Source: Alphaproteobacteria bacterium (GTDB lineage: Bacteria > Pseudomonadota > Alphaproteobacteria > RF32 > CAG-239). Taken from it: a DNA stretch of 7,497 nt. Positions within the stretch are counted from its first letter, which is position 1. Each line of letters opens with the position of its first letter. Of this stretch, positions 1-6,243 are shown in pieces. The notes under the pieces were generated by a model. It was not told where the DNA came from. It did not search any database and saw only the letters and a program-made list of their open reading frames with translations. A program made the translations under genes and the position numbers. The stretch lies in the NCBI GenBank assembly GCA_003542415.1, contig DPKR01000138.1, forward strand, positions 1 through 7,497, written 5' to 3'.

Positions 1-558
1 ACAGACGGAAAAATAACATATCAAATTGATAACCGTGAAGTTTCTTTTCAAAATATCAAAGACAGCATTGCTTATATGCCTCAAACACAAAGCTTGTATG
101 CTGATTTATCCATCAAAGAACATTTGGAATTTTTTCGTGATTTATACGGCATCGAAAAAGAAATCTATGAAACAAAAAAGCGAGAACTGTTGGCGCTCAC
201 TCGTTTGGACGCATTTTTAGACAGACCGGCAGGAAAACTTTCAGGCGGGATGTATAAAAAATTGGGGTTAATGTGTGCCCTTTTGCGCTCGCCTAAAATT
301 ATATTTTTGGACGAACCTACAAACGGTGTCGATCCGATTAGTCGTCGTGAATTTTGGGATATGTTGCACAGTGCTGTGGAAAGCGGCATTTTGGTTTTGA
401 TGACCACGGCATACATGGACGAAGCTGAGCGTTGCGGTGAAGTCGTTTTGATGGAAAATGGTGTTGTTCTGGCTCAGGGAGAACCCACACAACTTTTGCA
501 TCAGCAAAATGTCAGCAACTTTGACGAATACTTTCTCAAAAGAGGAGGCATCAAATGA
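1..558 (+). CDS. ABC exporter ATPase, first subunit (YbhF N-half-like), 5'-truncated by window edge
   Basis: This is the cytoplasmic ATP-binding subunit of an ABC-2 exporter. The frame is open from base 1, so the gene begins upstream; 185 residues are visible and roughly the first 50-60, with Walker A, are missing. The ATG at 76 lies inside the domain (AYMPQ, the Q-loop) and is not the start. Numbering from base 1, visible motifs are the Q-loop Gln28, ABC signature LSGGM (80-84), Walker B IIFLDE (100-105) with catalytic Glu105, and D-loop NGVDP. The H-loop reads TTAYMDEAE, with Ala137 where the switch histidine normally sits; from memory the first half of YbhF-type ATPases also has TAYMEEAE here. 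The stop overlaps the next ATPase gene (ATGA). In E. coli YbhF both ATPase domains are fused, so this gene and the next should pair as a heterodimer. Substrate unknown; YbhFSR relatives are linked to drug and cation export. Confidence 0.93.
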   Translation, partial: TDGKITYQIDNREVSFQNIKDSIAYMPQTQSLYADLSIKEHLEFFRDLYGIEKEIYETKKRELLALTRLDAFLDRPAGKLSGGMYKKLGLMCALLRSPKIIFLDEPTNGVDPISRREFWDMLHSAVESGILVLMTTAYMDEAERCGEVVLMENGVVLAQGEPTQLLHQQNVSNFDEYFLKRGGIK

Positions 559-1457
559 GCAATGTTGTTGAAGTTAAAAATCTTTGCGTCAAGTTTGGTG
601 ATTTTTATGCCGTTAAAAATGTTTCATTTGATGTAGATAAAGGGGAAATATTCGGTTTTTTAGGGGCAAACGGCGCAGGCAAAACAACGACCATCCGTGT
701 TTTGTGCGGACTTCTCAGACCAACTGATGGAGATGTTGTGGTTGACGGCATACCCTTGCAAAAAGGAAAAGAAAATTTAATTAAACAAAAAGTCGGTTAT
801 ATGTCGCAACGCTTTACCCTTTATGACGGCATCACAATCAAAGAAAATATGGATTTTGCAGCATCTTTGCACCACCTTGAAAAACAAACTTATGAAGCAC
901 AACGCGAAAAACTGCTTCATTTTATAGATTTTAAAGAAGATTTATCAACCATCGTCAAAGACTTACCGGGGGGAGTCAAACAAGAAATTGCGCTTTGTGT
1001 TTCGCTTTTGCACAATCCCACAGTTGTGTTTTTGGACGAGCCGACAGCCGGCGTTGCTCCCAGTGCCAGATTTCGTTTTTGGCAGCTGATTAGAGAATTG
1101 GCAGCACAAGGGAAAACCGTGTTCGTAACAACACACTATATGGACGAAGCTGAAAATTGCGGACGAATCGCATTGATGCGTGCGGGAGAATTGATTGCTC
1201 TCGATTCACCCAAAAATTTAAAATCAAAGAGTTTCAAAAAAACAATTTATCTTTTGACTCCAAAAACACATACACCGAATTTACCGGATCCTTCTTTGTT
1301 CGAAATTTTTGAACCTTATGGCCAACACTATCATGCCGTCATTAAATCGGATGAAAAAAATGTTTTAAAACAACTGCAGAAAGATTTTGATATTTCACCG
1401 ATAGAACCGTCACTTGAAGATGTGTTTATGCGCATTGTGGAGGGGAAAAACAGATGA
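555..1457 (+). CDS. ABC exporter ATPase, second subunit (YbhF C-half-like)
   Basis: A complete 300-residue ATP-binding subunit, the likely partner of the preceding ATPase. Walker A is GANGAGKT (37-44), Q-loop Gln85, Walker B VVFLDE (157-162) with catalytic Glu162, and the H-loop histidine is His194 in TTHYMDEAE. Two elements are degenerate: the signature reads LPGGV (137-141) instead of LSGGQ, and the D-loop reads AGVAP, with Ala168 replacing the usual Asp. Residues after about 220 form a small C-terminal extension ending in PSLEDVFMRIVEG (285-297), typical of DrrA/YbhF-type exporter ATPases. The ATG at 555 overlaps the upstream stop by 4 nt and has a perfect AGGAGG at 543-548, 6 nt away. The 3' end overlaps the first permease gene in the same ATGA way, so translation is probably coupled. 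Family is certain; exported substrate is not. Confidence 0.95.
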   Translation: MSNVVEVKNLCVKFGDFYAVKNVSFDVDKGEIFGFLGANGAGKTTTIRVLCGLLRPTDGDVVVDGIPLQKGKENLIKQKVGYMSQRFTLYDGITIKENMDFAASLHHLEKQTYEAQREKLLHFIDFKEDLSTIVKDLPGGVKQEIALCVSLLHNPTVVFLDEPTAGVAPSARFRFWQLIRELAAQGKTVFVTTHYMDEAENCGRIALMRAGELIALDSPKNLKSKSFKKTIYLLTPKTHTPNLPDPSLFEIFEPYGQHYHAVIKSDEKNVLKQLQKDFDISPIEPSLEDVFMRIVEGKNR

Positions 1458-2575
1458 ACCATTTTTCAATATTGAGAGCAAGAGCCGTTTGTCAAAAAGA
1501 ATTTATGCATATCTTTCGTGACCCTTTCACATTGATGGTTGCCCTGTTGCTGCCGCTTATGATTGTGCTGATTTTAGGTTATTGTATCGAATTTAATGTC
1601 AAGCATATCAATTTGGCATACATGGATCATGACAAAACGCAAAGTTCTCGTAAATTGATTGAAACCTTTGGTTCTTCCAACTATTTCAAGCCTTACGAAA
1701 TTAACACACCCACACAGGGAATGAACGATTTGACGGCTGAAAAGGCCAAAATGGTGCTTATCATTTTACCAAATTTTGAAAAAGAAATTATGGCTGACCG
1801 CACGGGACGCGTCCAAATTATCTTAGATGGGGCGGACAATTCTTCTGTTGCCTCAATTATGAACTATTTAAACACAATCAATGTTAATGCCATATATAAA
1901 ATTCGAGACGTTGATGTTTCGCAAGACCAGCTTTTAAAATTTAAGACACGTTACTTATTTAATCCGGAACTAAGTTCCCAATGGTTTTCTGTTCCGGGTA
2001 TTACTGCCATTATTATTGCCTTGGTATCAATCATGCTGACAACATTAACAGTCTGTCGTGAGTGGGAACAGGGTTCAATGGAGATGCTGCTTGTCACACC
2101 GATAAGGTCATCTGAAATTATTGCCGGGAAACTGCTGCCTTATGCATTGTTGAGTTTGATCGGATTTTTAATTGTATTTGTGATTGCAAGGGTTGTTTTC
2201 AAAGTCCCGTTTGTCGGAAACTTTTTTGTTTTATCTCTTGGTACAATGTTGTTTATTTTGGGATATTTGGCCTTAGGGCTTCTTATTTCAATTATTTCGC
2301 ATGAGCAACAAGTTGCCGTTCAATATGCTGCCCTTATCGGTCTGATGCCGACATCACTTTTTTCGGGAGTGTTTTTCCCTGTGCAATATATGGCACCTGT
2401 TTTTCAATATATTGCCTCCATCTTTCCCGCACGGTTTTATGTGGAAATTGTGCGTGATCAATTCTTAAAAGGCAGCTCATTTATCAACTTATGGCCCTTG
2501 TTTGCCATATTGTTTTTGCAATTTTTCGTTCTGTCTTGTTTATGTGTTATTAAATTTAAGAGGACTTTAGAATGA
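1454..2575 (+). CDS. ABC-2 type exporter permease (YbhS-like)
   Basis: A 373-residue inner-membrane permease. An N-terminal cytoplasmic stretch with KEFMHIFRDP (15-24) leads into a first membrane segment (about 25-46), then a large predicted periplasmic domain (about 47-180) ending in FNPELSSQWFSVPG. Five further hydrophobic segments follow at about 182-200, 224-248, 255-281, 288-310 and 345-366. Between the second and third lies the conserved cytoplasmic motif CREWEQGSMEMLLVTP (201-216), matching the AREWERGTMEALL region of E. coli YbhS as I recall it; SGVFFP (304-309) and IFPARFYV (323-330) are also typical. The start at 1454 overlaps the ATPase stop, with GGAGGGG at 1439-1445 as ribosome binding site. 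It should form a heterodimeric channel with the following permease, driven by the two upstream ATPases. Gene order (ATPase, S-like, R-like) is that of ybhFSR. Confidence 0.93.
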   Translation: MNHFSILRARAVCQKEFMHIFRDPFTLMVALLLPLMIVLILGYCIEFNVKHINLAYMDHDKTQSSRKLIETFGSSNYFKPYEINTPTQGMNDLTAEKAKMVLIILPNFEKEIMADRTGRVQIILDGADNSSVASIMNYLNTINVNAIYKIRDVDVSQDQLLKFKTRYLFNPELSSQWFSVPGITAIIIALVSIMLTTLTVCREWEQGSMEMLLVTPIRSSEIIAGKLLPYALLSLIGFLIVFVIARVVFKVPFVGNFFVLSLGTMLFILGYLALGLLISIISHEQQVAVQYAALIGLMPTSLFSGVFFPVQYMAPVFQYIASIFPARFYVEIVRDQFLKGSSFINLWPLFAILFLQFFVLSCLCVIKFKRTLE

Positions 2576-3669
2576 ACACCTTGAAAGGTTTTGTAAAAAA
2601 AGAATTGCTTGCTTTGCTGAGAGATCCGACTCTTTTGGTTGCAATTTTGATTTTACCGATTATTCAAATATTGATTATCGGTGAAGCAATCACCATGGAG
2701 GCAAAAAACATTAAATTGATTGTTGACAGCGAGCCAAACGATTTTGTTATGGAAAGAATTTATGATCATGCTCTGGCATCCGGTTGGTTTATCAAAACAA
2801 AACCTGTCCAAAAAAGTGCTATAGAAGCCGTATCACAAGGTTTGGCTGATGTTGCTATTGTCGCCCCCGAAGGTGGGCTTTTGCGCTCAATGGCACGAAA
2901 TGAGGGAAGCATTCAAATATTGATTAACGCAACAAATGTTATTCAGGCTCAAAGTGTTGACGCTTATTTAAGGGGCATTATTACATCGGTTTTACAAGAC
3001 GAAAAATTCGGTGCCAAAACCAATTTACCCATTGAATTTACAACGCGCTTAATGTTTAATCCGGAACTGAGCACACAATGGTTTTTTGTGCCGGCCATGA
3101 TTGTTATACAAGTTTTTATGACCATCTTGTTGCTCACAACAGTTTCCATGACAAGAGAAAAAGAAAACGGCACAATAGAAACGCTGATTTCTGCGCCGAT
3201 TTCAAAATATGACATTATTTTTGGAAAGACAATTCCTGCGGTTATTATGGCTTTTTTTAACATGATATTGGTTTTAATGGCCGGTATGATGTTGTTTGAA
3301 TTGCCCTTTGTGGGTTCTTTCTTTATGTTTGTTATGGCGTTCTTGATGTTTTGTGTGCCTGCCTGCGCCATCGGTATTTGGCTTTCAACATACACAAACA
3401 CTCAACAACAAGCCATGCTTGGTATGATGATGGTGGCCTTTTTGGCTATGATGCTTTCGGGAACAATTTTTCCGAGTGAAAATATGCCGGATGTGTTGCA
3501 ATGGGTAAGCTATATTAACCCTCTGACACACTACACATACATGATTCGAAACATCATATTGAAAGGGGCCGGCTGGGGATATTTTGCGGAACATTCTTGT
3601 GTTTTGCTTTTAACCGGTATTGTTATGGCTTTTTTTGCCGTCAGAAAATTTAAGACAAATCTGATTTAG
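2572..3669 (+). CDS. ABC-2 type exporter permease (YbhR-like)
   Basis: A 365-residue permease with the same architecture as its neighbour: KELLALLRDPT (10-20), first membrane segment about 21-41, a periplasmic domain to about 172 ending in FNPELSTQWFFVP, then five segments at about 173-193, 216-241, 245-270, 280-300 and 339-357. Conserved motifs are TREKENGTIETLISAPI (194-210), MLSGTIFPSENMP (294-306) and INPLTHYTYMIRNIILKG (315-332), the last resembling the INPIRHFT..I..IYLK region of E. coli YbhR. The start overlaps the previous stop by 4 nt, with AGAGGA at 2559-2564. It is the last clear member of the exporter operon. I see no intrinsic terminator in the 55 bp before the next gene, so readthrough into 3725 onward is possible. 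The two permeases are paralogous and probably heterodimerise. Confidence 0.93.
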   Translation: MNTLKGFVKKELLALLRDPTLLVAILILPIIQILIIGEAITMEAKNIKLIVDSEPNDFVMERIYDHALASGWFIKTKPVQKSAIEAVSQGLADVAIVAPEGGLLRSMARNEGSIQILINATNVIQAQSVDAYLRGIITSVLQDEKFGAKTNLPIEFTTRLMFNPELSTQWFFVPAMIVIQVFMTILLLTTVSMTREKENGTIETLISAPISKYDIIFGKTIPAVIMAFFNMILVLMAGMMLFELPFVGSFFMFVMAFLMFCVPACAIGIWLSTYTNTQQQAMLGMMMVAFLAMMLSGTIFPSENMPDVLQWVSYINPLTHYTYMIRNIILKGAGWGYFAEHSCVLLLTGIVMAFFAVRKFKTNLI

Positions 3670-3724
3670 ATATAAACAAACAACTTTTGATAAAAAATCT
3701 CTCCAAAGCCTTGATAATGCTTGC

Positions 3725-4354
3725 TTGAACTCGACTTATCCGATACATGAAAAATCAAAAGAAAGGGATTTATTCAAAGCAGATAATGACAATAATTTGG
3801 AAGATGAAGAAGATGGTAAAGAGGCAAATCAAAATCCATATATTTTTTCTGAAGAAATGCGTAATCTTTTAGGAGAAATAGAATCCGGAAACAACTATTC
3901 AAAGGTAAATTCTGAAGGCGGTGGATTTGGAGCTTTGGGAAAATATCAGATTCGTCGAGATGGATTTAAGGATATGGGTTATATTGATCGAAATAATCAG
4001 TGGATTGGAAAAAATAATATTTATTCCAGTCAAGATTATTTGAACAATGAGCAAGCACAGGAAAAAGCTTTAGATGATTTTATGCAAGTCAAATATAATC
4101 AGCTCAAAAATAACGGCTCGCATCAATACAAAAATTATCCTATTAAAGGAATAGCTGATAATTTTGATATCACGGACACGGGTTTGCTTGCAGCCAGCCA
4201 TCGTGAAGGGGCAGGTGCTGTTCATAATTATTTATCGCATCTTGAAAAAGATCAAAGTGGTCGTTACTATATCGACTATGATAAAATACAAGATCCGAGA
4301 ATACGTGAAATGTTTAAGCGAATTGAAACAAGGTTGCGTCGGTTTGCTAAATAA
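3725..4354 (+). CDS. Lysozyme-like / lytic transglycosylase-fold protein without signal peptide
   Basis: A 209-residue protein. An acidic, low-complexity N terminus (1-40, including NLEDEEDGKE) precedes a lysozyme-like domain (about 41-170). Key elements are EIESGNNY (51-58), where Glu53 is the candidate catalytic acid, GALGKYQI (69-76), resembling the G-x-x-Q segment of transglycosylases, WIGKNNI (93-99), DYLNNEQAQEKAL (104-116) and AASHREGAGAVHNYL (156-170). This pattern matches a family of soluble peptidoglycan-cleaving domains found in phage and secretion-system effectors; that assignment is from memory. No signal peptide or membrane segment is visible. The only in-frame start before the domain is TTG at 3725; no clear Shine-Dalgarno precedes it. 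The first internal ATG (3857, residue 45) would leave only eight residues before Glu53, so I prefer TTG. The frame is open back to 3665 without another start, so a 5'-truncated gene is an alternative. Its end overlaps the next gene by 11 nt. Confidence 0.78.
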   Translation: MNSTYPIHEKSKERDLFKADNDNNLEDEEDGKEANQNPYIFSEEMRNLLGEIESGNNYSKVNSEGGGFGALGKYQIRRDGFKDMGYIDRNNQWIGKNNIYSSQDYLNNEQAQEKALDDFMQVKYNQLKNNGSHQYKNYPIKGIADNFDITDTGLLAASHREGAGAVHNYLSHLEKDQSGRYYIDYDKIQDPRIREMFKRIETRLRRFAK

Positions 4355-4961
4355 ATTTTCTATATTATTTGTATTTCTATCTTGCGGTAAAGTGTATGCC
4401 TTGCCGCAAGATTGGTCATGTAATACCTTTACCTTGCATGAAAAAGATGTTTTAAGCAGAAGCGCCAATGAATTGCATAATTTATATCAAGGTGAATATG
4501 GTGAGTATATTGTTGAAGTAGAGGCTTATTGGCAACTTAACTCTTTAAGCGACGACGCAGATTGTGGCACTTCAGGTTGCACTGGTCGTATGATAGATAT
4601 GAAAAATAATCAGGCAGAAGATTTGCGCTTTTTTTGCACAAAAGTTAACTCTGAAAATTTTAATCAAGCACAATGTTTTATCCATAATAGTGAAGAATAC
4701 CTTTTAACCGCTGAACAGAATCATGAATATCGTGTTAAGTTATGCGGAACATATGACAAGTATGTCGATTTAAAAAAGTGCGATAAATGTTTTTGCTTGA
4801 TACAAGATTCTCGGGGTGAGCAATATGTTGATAAGATGGGGTGCACACTTCAATCTGATGGACGTTTGCATTGTATGACTGGAAATATTTATTTTGAAAA
4901 ATATCGCCCGAATGCAACAGCAACAGATTATGAAAAGTGCATTGGCTTAGAAATAAAATGA
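4344..4961 (+). CDS. Secreted cysteine-rich protein of unknown function
   Basis: I do not recognise this family. From TTG at 4344 the product is 205 residues, beginning with a clear Sec signal peptide: LNKF, a hydrophobic core (SILFVFLS), then GKVYA with likely signal peptidase I cleavage after Ala19. The frame extends further upstream; ATG at 4278 would add 22 residues and give an unusually long n-region, but it remains an alternative start. AAGG at 4330-4333 is a modest ribosome binding site for the TTG. The mature part has twelve cysteines (26, 74, 79, 98, 111, 134, 146, 149, 151, 167, 177, 199), including CDKCFC at 146-151, suggesting disulfides in the periplasm or outside. FLSC (11-14) is a poor lipobox, so a lipoprotein is less likely. 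The 11-nt overlap with the lysozyme-like gene suggests coupled translation and a shared function, possibly an immunity or inhibitor partner (inference). Confidence 0.7.
   Translation: MLNKFSILFVFLSCGKVYALPQDWSCNTFTLHEKDVLSRSANELHNLYQGEYGEYIVEVEAYWQLNSLSDDADCGTSGCTGRMIDMKNNQAEDLRFFCTKVNSENFNQAQCFIHNSEEYLLTAEQNHEYRVKLCGTYDKYVDLKKCDKCFCLIQDSRGEQYVDKMGCTLQSDGRLHCMTGNIYFEKYRPNATATDYEKCIGLEIK
4379..4412 (+). repeat. Strong inverted repeat (stem-loop) inside the start region of the Cys-rich gene
   Basis: ATCTTGCGG at 4379-4387 and CCGCAAGAT at 4404-4412 are perfect 9-bp inverted repeats. The stem extends inward by TAA/TTG (one G-U wobble) to about 12 bp, leaving a 10-nt loop at 4391-4400. It covers the codons for the end of the signal peptide, starting 35 nt after the proposed TTG start. 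No T-run follows, so it is not a terminator. It may modulate translation or may be incidental. Confidence 0.6.
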
Positions 4962-4964
4962 TAT

Positions 4965-4989
4965 AAAAAAAGAGCCGCATCAAAGCGGC
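4965..4989 (-). terminator. Rho-independent terminator of the lipoprotein gene
   Basis: Read on the minus strand, a GCCGC stem (4989-4985), a 6-nt loop and GCGGC (4978-4974) are followed by TC and a run of seven T (complement of A 4971-4965). It begins about 22 nt after the lipoprotein stop codon at 5012. On the plus strand the hairpin is followed by CCCCTTTGGGG rather than a T-run, so it is unlikely to terminate the Cys-rich gene efficiently. Confidence 0.8.
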
Positions 4990-5011
4990 CCCTTTGGGGA
5001 GAAAAGAAAGG

Positions 5012-6130
5012 TTATTTCTTTTTTTGATAAATCGGGAAAACCTCAACACCGTTGTATTCCGTTCCTTTCACATCTTGTGAAACGGAAGGATTGTAGACCG
5101 ACATATTTGTTGTTTCTGTCTTTGTCGGTTTGATGTTTTTGGTGTTGACGGCTTTTTGATTTTTAATATTTTTAATCGCCTTTGGCATAATCACACCCTT
5201 TGAACGTTCAATCTGTTCGCCGGTTTCAGTGATGATGGTGAAGTTTTCGGCTTGCGGTTCCGGACAAATGATTTTGCCGACAGCTTCTTCTTCATAGCAG
5301 GGCCATTCTTCATAGCAAGGCATCGGTTCAAGCGCTGTTGAATAGCATTCATAACCCTCAAAAGGCGTTGTTTCATATTGTTGTTGAACTTGCACTTGAG
5401 GTTCGGGCTCTGCAGGTTTTTCTTTCAAAATCAAATCAGCGCTCAAGGGATAAGCATCATTTTTGAGCTTAAACATCATATAGCCTGATCTGCCGCCATA
5501 AGCGGGGCCTGACAAACCGATGGAGTAATATCCGCCGATAAATCCATAATCCAAATCAATGTAGTCTATGGCAAAAAGCGTTTTGATGGTGGTGTTGCCG
5601 ATGGTTGTCATTTTGCACATATAACCGTTGTCTTCTAAAACAATGTTTTGTGTGTTTTTCACATAAACCAAAGACTTAGCCGGCTTGCAAGTCGGGGTTT
5701 GACCGTTGTAAGAAACGCCGTAATTTAAGAGCAAATCAATTGATCTGCGGTTTAAGGCAACGGAAACATCTGTGAGCTCAACATCATTCAAATACATATT
5801 TGCAGGGGTCACCCCAACGGTAATCGGCAATGTTAAATAGTCTTCCGTGCAAACGTGTGTGAACGGATCTGCCTGACAGATGAGCGCTTTTTCGTGAGCA
5901 TTTTGCTCTAAAAGGTGCATCAAAGAATTATAAATATATTCTTTCGACATCGAAAGTTTTGCCGGTGCGCATTGTTTTGCGCGGCAAACAACCACCGAAA
6001 CAGGCATGTTGATTTGTGGTTGCCACTCTTGCGCACGAATAGATGTATCTGCCTTTTGAGGTGTGTGGCATCCGCTCAAAGCAAGCACGGTGCCAAACAT
6101 GGCAAATGTTTTCAAAGCATATTTAATCAC
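5012..6130 (-). CDS. Predicted outer-membrane lipoprotein of unknown function
   Basis: A 372-residue lipoprotein that I do not recognise. The N terminus is a type II signal peptide with Lys3 and Lys7, a hydrophobic core (FAMFGTVLA) and lipobox LSGC, lipidated at Cys21. His22 follows, not Asp, so outer-membrane sorting is expected by the E. coli rule. Residues about 40-225 look like a folded domain with six cysteines (49, 54, 85, 94, 148, 172) and a Gly/Tyr-rich part (GFIGGYYSIGLSGPAYGG, 196-213). A Pro/Glu/Gln-rich linker follows (238-258), then a Cys/Tyr-rich tandem repeat PCYEEW-PCYEEE (271-282) and a Lys/Asn/Thr-rich tail (310-372). Ten cysteines remain after lipidation, an even number. 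The start is GTG, chosen because GGGG at 6141-6138 lies 7 nt upstream and the signal peptide begins there. It is a monocistronic gene, convergent with the Cys-rich gene and divergent from the nuclease gene. Confidence 0.85.
   Translation of the reverse strand: MIKYALKTFAMFGTVLALSGCHTPQKADTSIRAQEWQPQINMPVSVVVCRAKQCAPAKLSMSKEYIYNSLMHLLEQNAHEKALICQADPFTHVCTEDYLTLPITVGVTPANMYLNDVELTDVSVALNRRSIDLLLNYGVSYNGQTPTCKPAKSLVYVKNTQNIVLEDNGYMCKMTTIGNTTIKTLFAIDYIDLDYGFIGGYYSIGLSGPAYGGRSGYMMFKLKNDAYPLSADLILKEKPAEPEPQVQVQQQYETTPFEGYECYSTALEPMPCYEEWPCYEEEAVGKIICPEPQAENFTIITETGEQIERSKGVIMPKAIKNIKNQKAVNTKNIKPTKTETTNMSVYNPSVSQDVKGTEYNGVEVFPIYQKKK
5282..5317 (-). repeat. Six-codon tandem repeat in the lipoprotein gene (PCYEEx)2
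   Basis: An identical 12-nt word (plus-strand TTCTTCATAGCA) occurs at 5288-5299 and 5306-5317, exactly 18 nt apart. It encodes two consecutive PCYEE hexads (PCYEEW, PCYEEE). The in-frame 18-nt period suggests a small tandem duplication that adds a Cys-Tyr-acidic unit. Confidence 0.65.
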
Positions 6131-6141
6131 GGTTTTTCCCC
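6131..6141 (-). promoter_or_regulatory. Ribosome binding site selecting the GTG start of the lipoprotein
   Basis: On the minus strand GGGGA (6141-6137) stands 7 nt before the GTG at 6130, and no other in-frame start with such a site gives an intact signal peptide. The upstream DNA (6142-6200) is very AT-rich with several -10-like words on this strand, such as TATATT at 6160-6155 and TATAAT at 6151-6146. The latter would place transcription start inside the ribosome binding site, so I do not choose one promoter. Confidence 0.6.
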
Positions 6142-6207
6142 ATAAATTATATCAAATATAGCATAATATAAATCAATAATATGAACGAATCGTAAATAAA
6201 TTAAAGC

Positions 6208-6243
6208 TTGCATAAAAAAAGTTTTTTTATATAATCAACCTTT
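6208..6243 (+). promoter_or_regulatory. Promoter of the SNase gene, probably giving a leaderless mRNA
   Basis: The -35 TTGCAT (6208-6213) and a perfect -10 TATAAT (6230-6235) are 16 bp apart. Transcription would start about 7 nt downstream, near 6242, while the ATG is at 6244. There is no purine-rich ribosome binding site in between (CAACCTTT). The spacer is A7-G-T7-A, and ATAAAAAAA (6212-6220) with TTTTTTTAT (6222-6230) form a 9-bp inverted repeat around G6221. Confidence 0.72.

Noticed and set aside
76..558. First ATPase gene starting at the ATG at 76
   Set aside because: The frame is open from base 1 and encodes recognisable ATPase sequence (TDGKITYQI.. leading to AYMPQ), so 76 is an internal Met in a gene cut by the window edge.
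1958..1971. Identical 14-nt word (TTTAATCCGGAACT) also at 3055-3068
   Set aside because: It encodes the conserved FNPEL of the two paralogous permeases in the same codon phase, so it reflects homology, not a mobile repeat.
2964..3401. 145-residue minus-strand open frame
   Set aside because: It is antisense to the second permease, whose motifs and membrane segments are clear; the frame has no recognisable domain or ribosome site.
3670..3724. Terminator after the exporter operon
   Set aside because: Only a weak AAGC/GCTT pairing is present (about 3706-3722), with no T-run, so I do not call a terminator.
4164..4343. Long form of the Cys-rich gene starting at 4164
   Set aside because: This part is the out-of-frame shadow of the lysozyme-like gene. 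The signal peptide begins naturally at TTG 4344.
5012..6130. Lipoprotein as a VirB9/TrbG-type conjugation protein
   Set aside because: The overall look (lipoprotein, beta-rich middle, Pro/Glu linker) prompted the idea, but I find no characteristic VirB9 motif and no neighbouring transfer genes.
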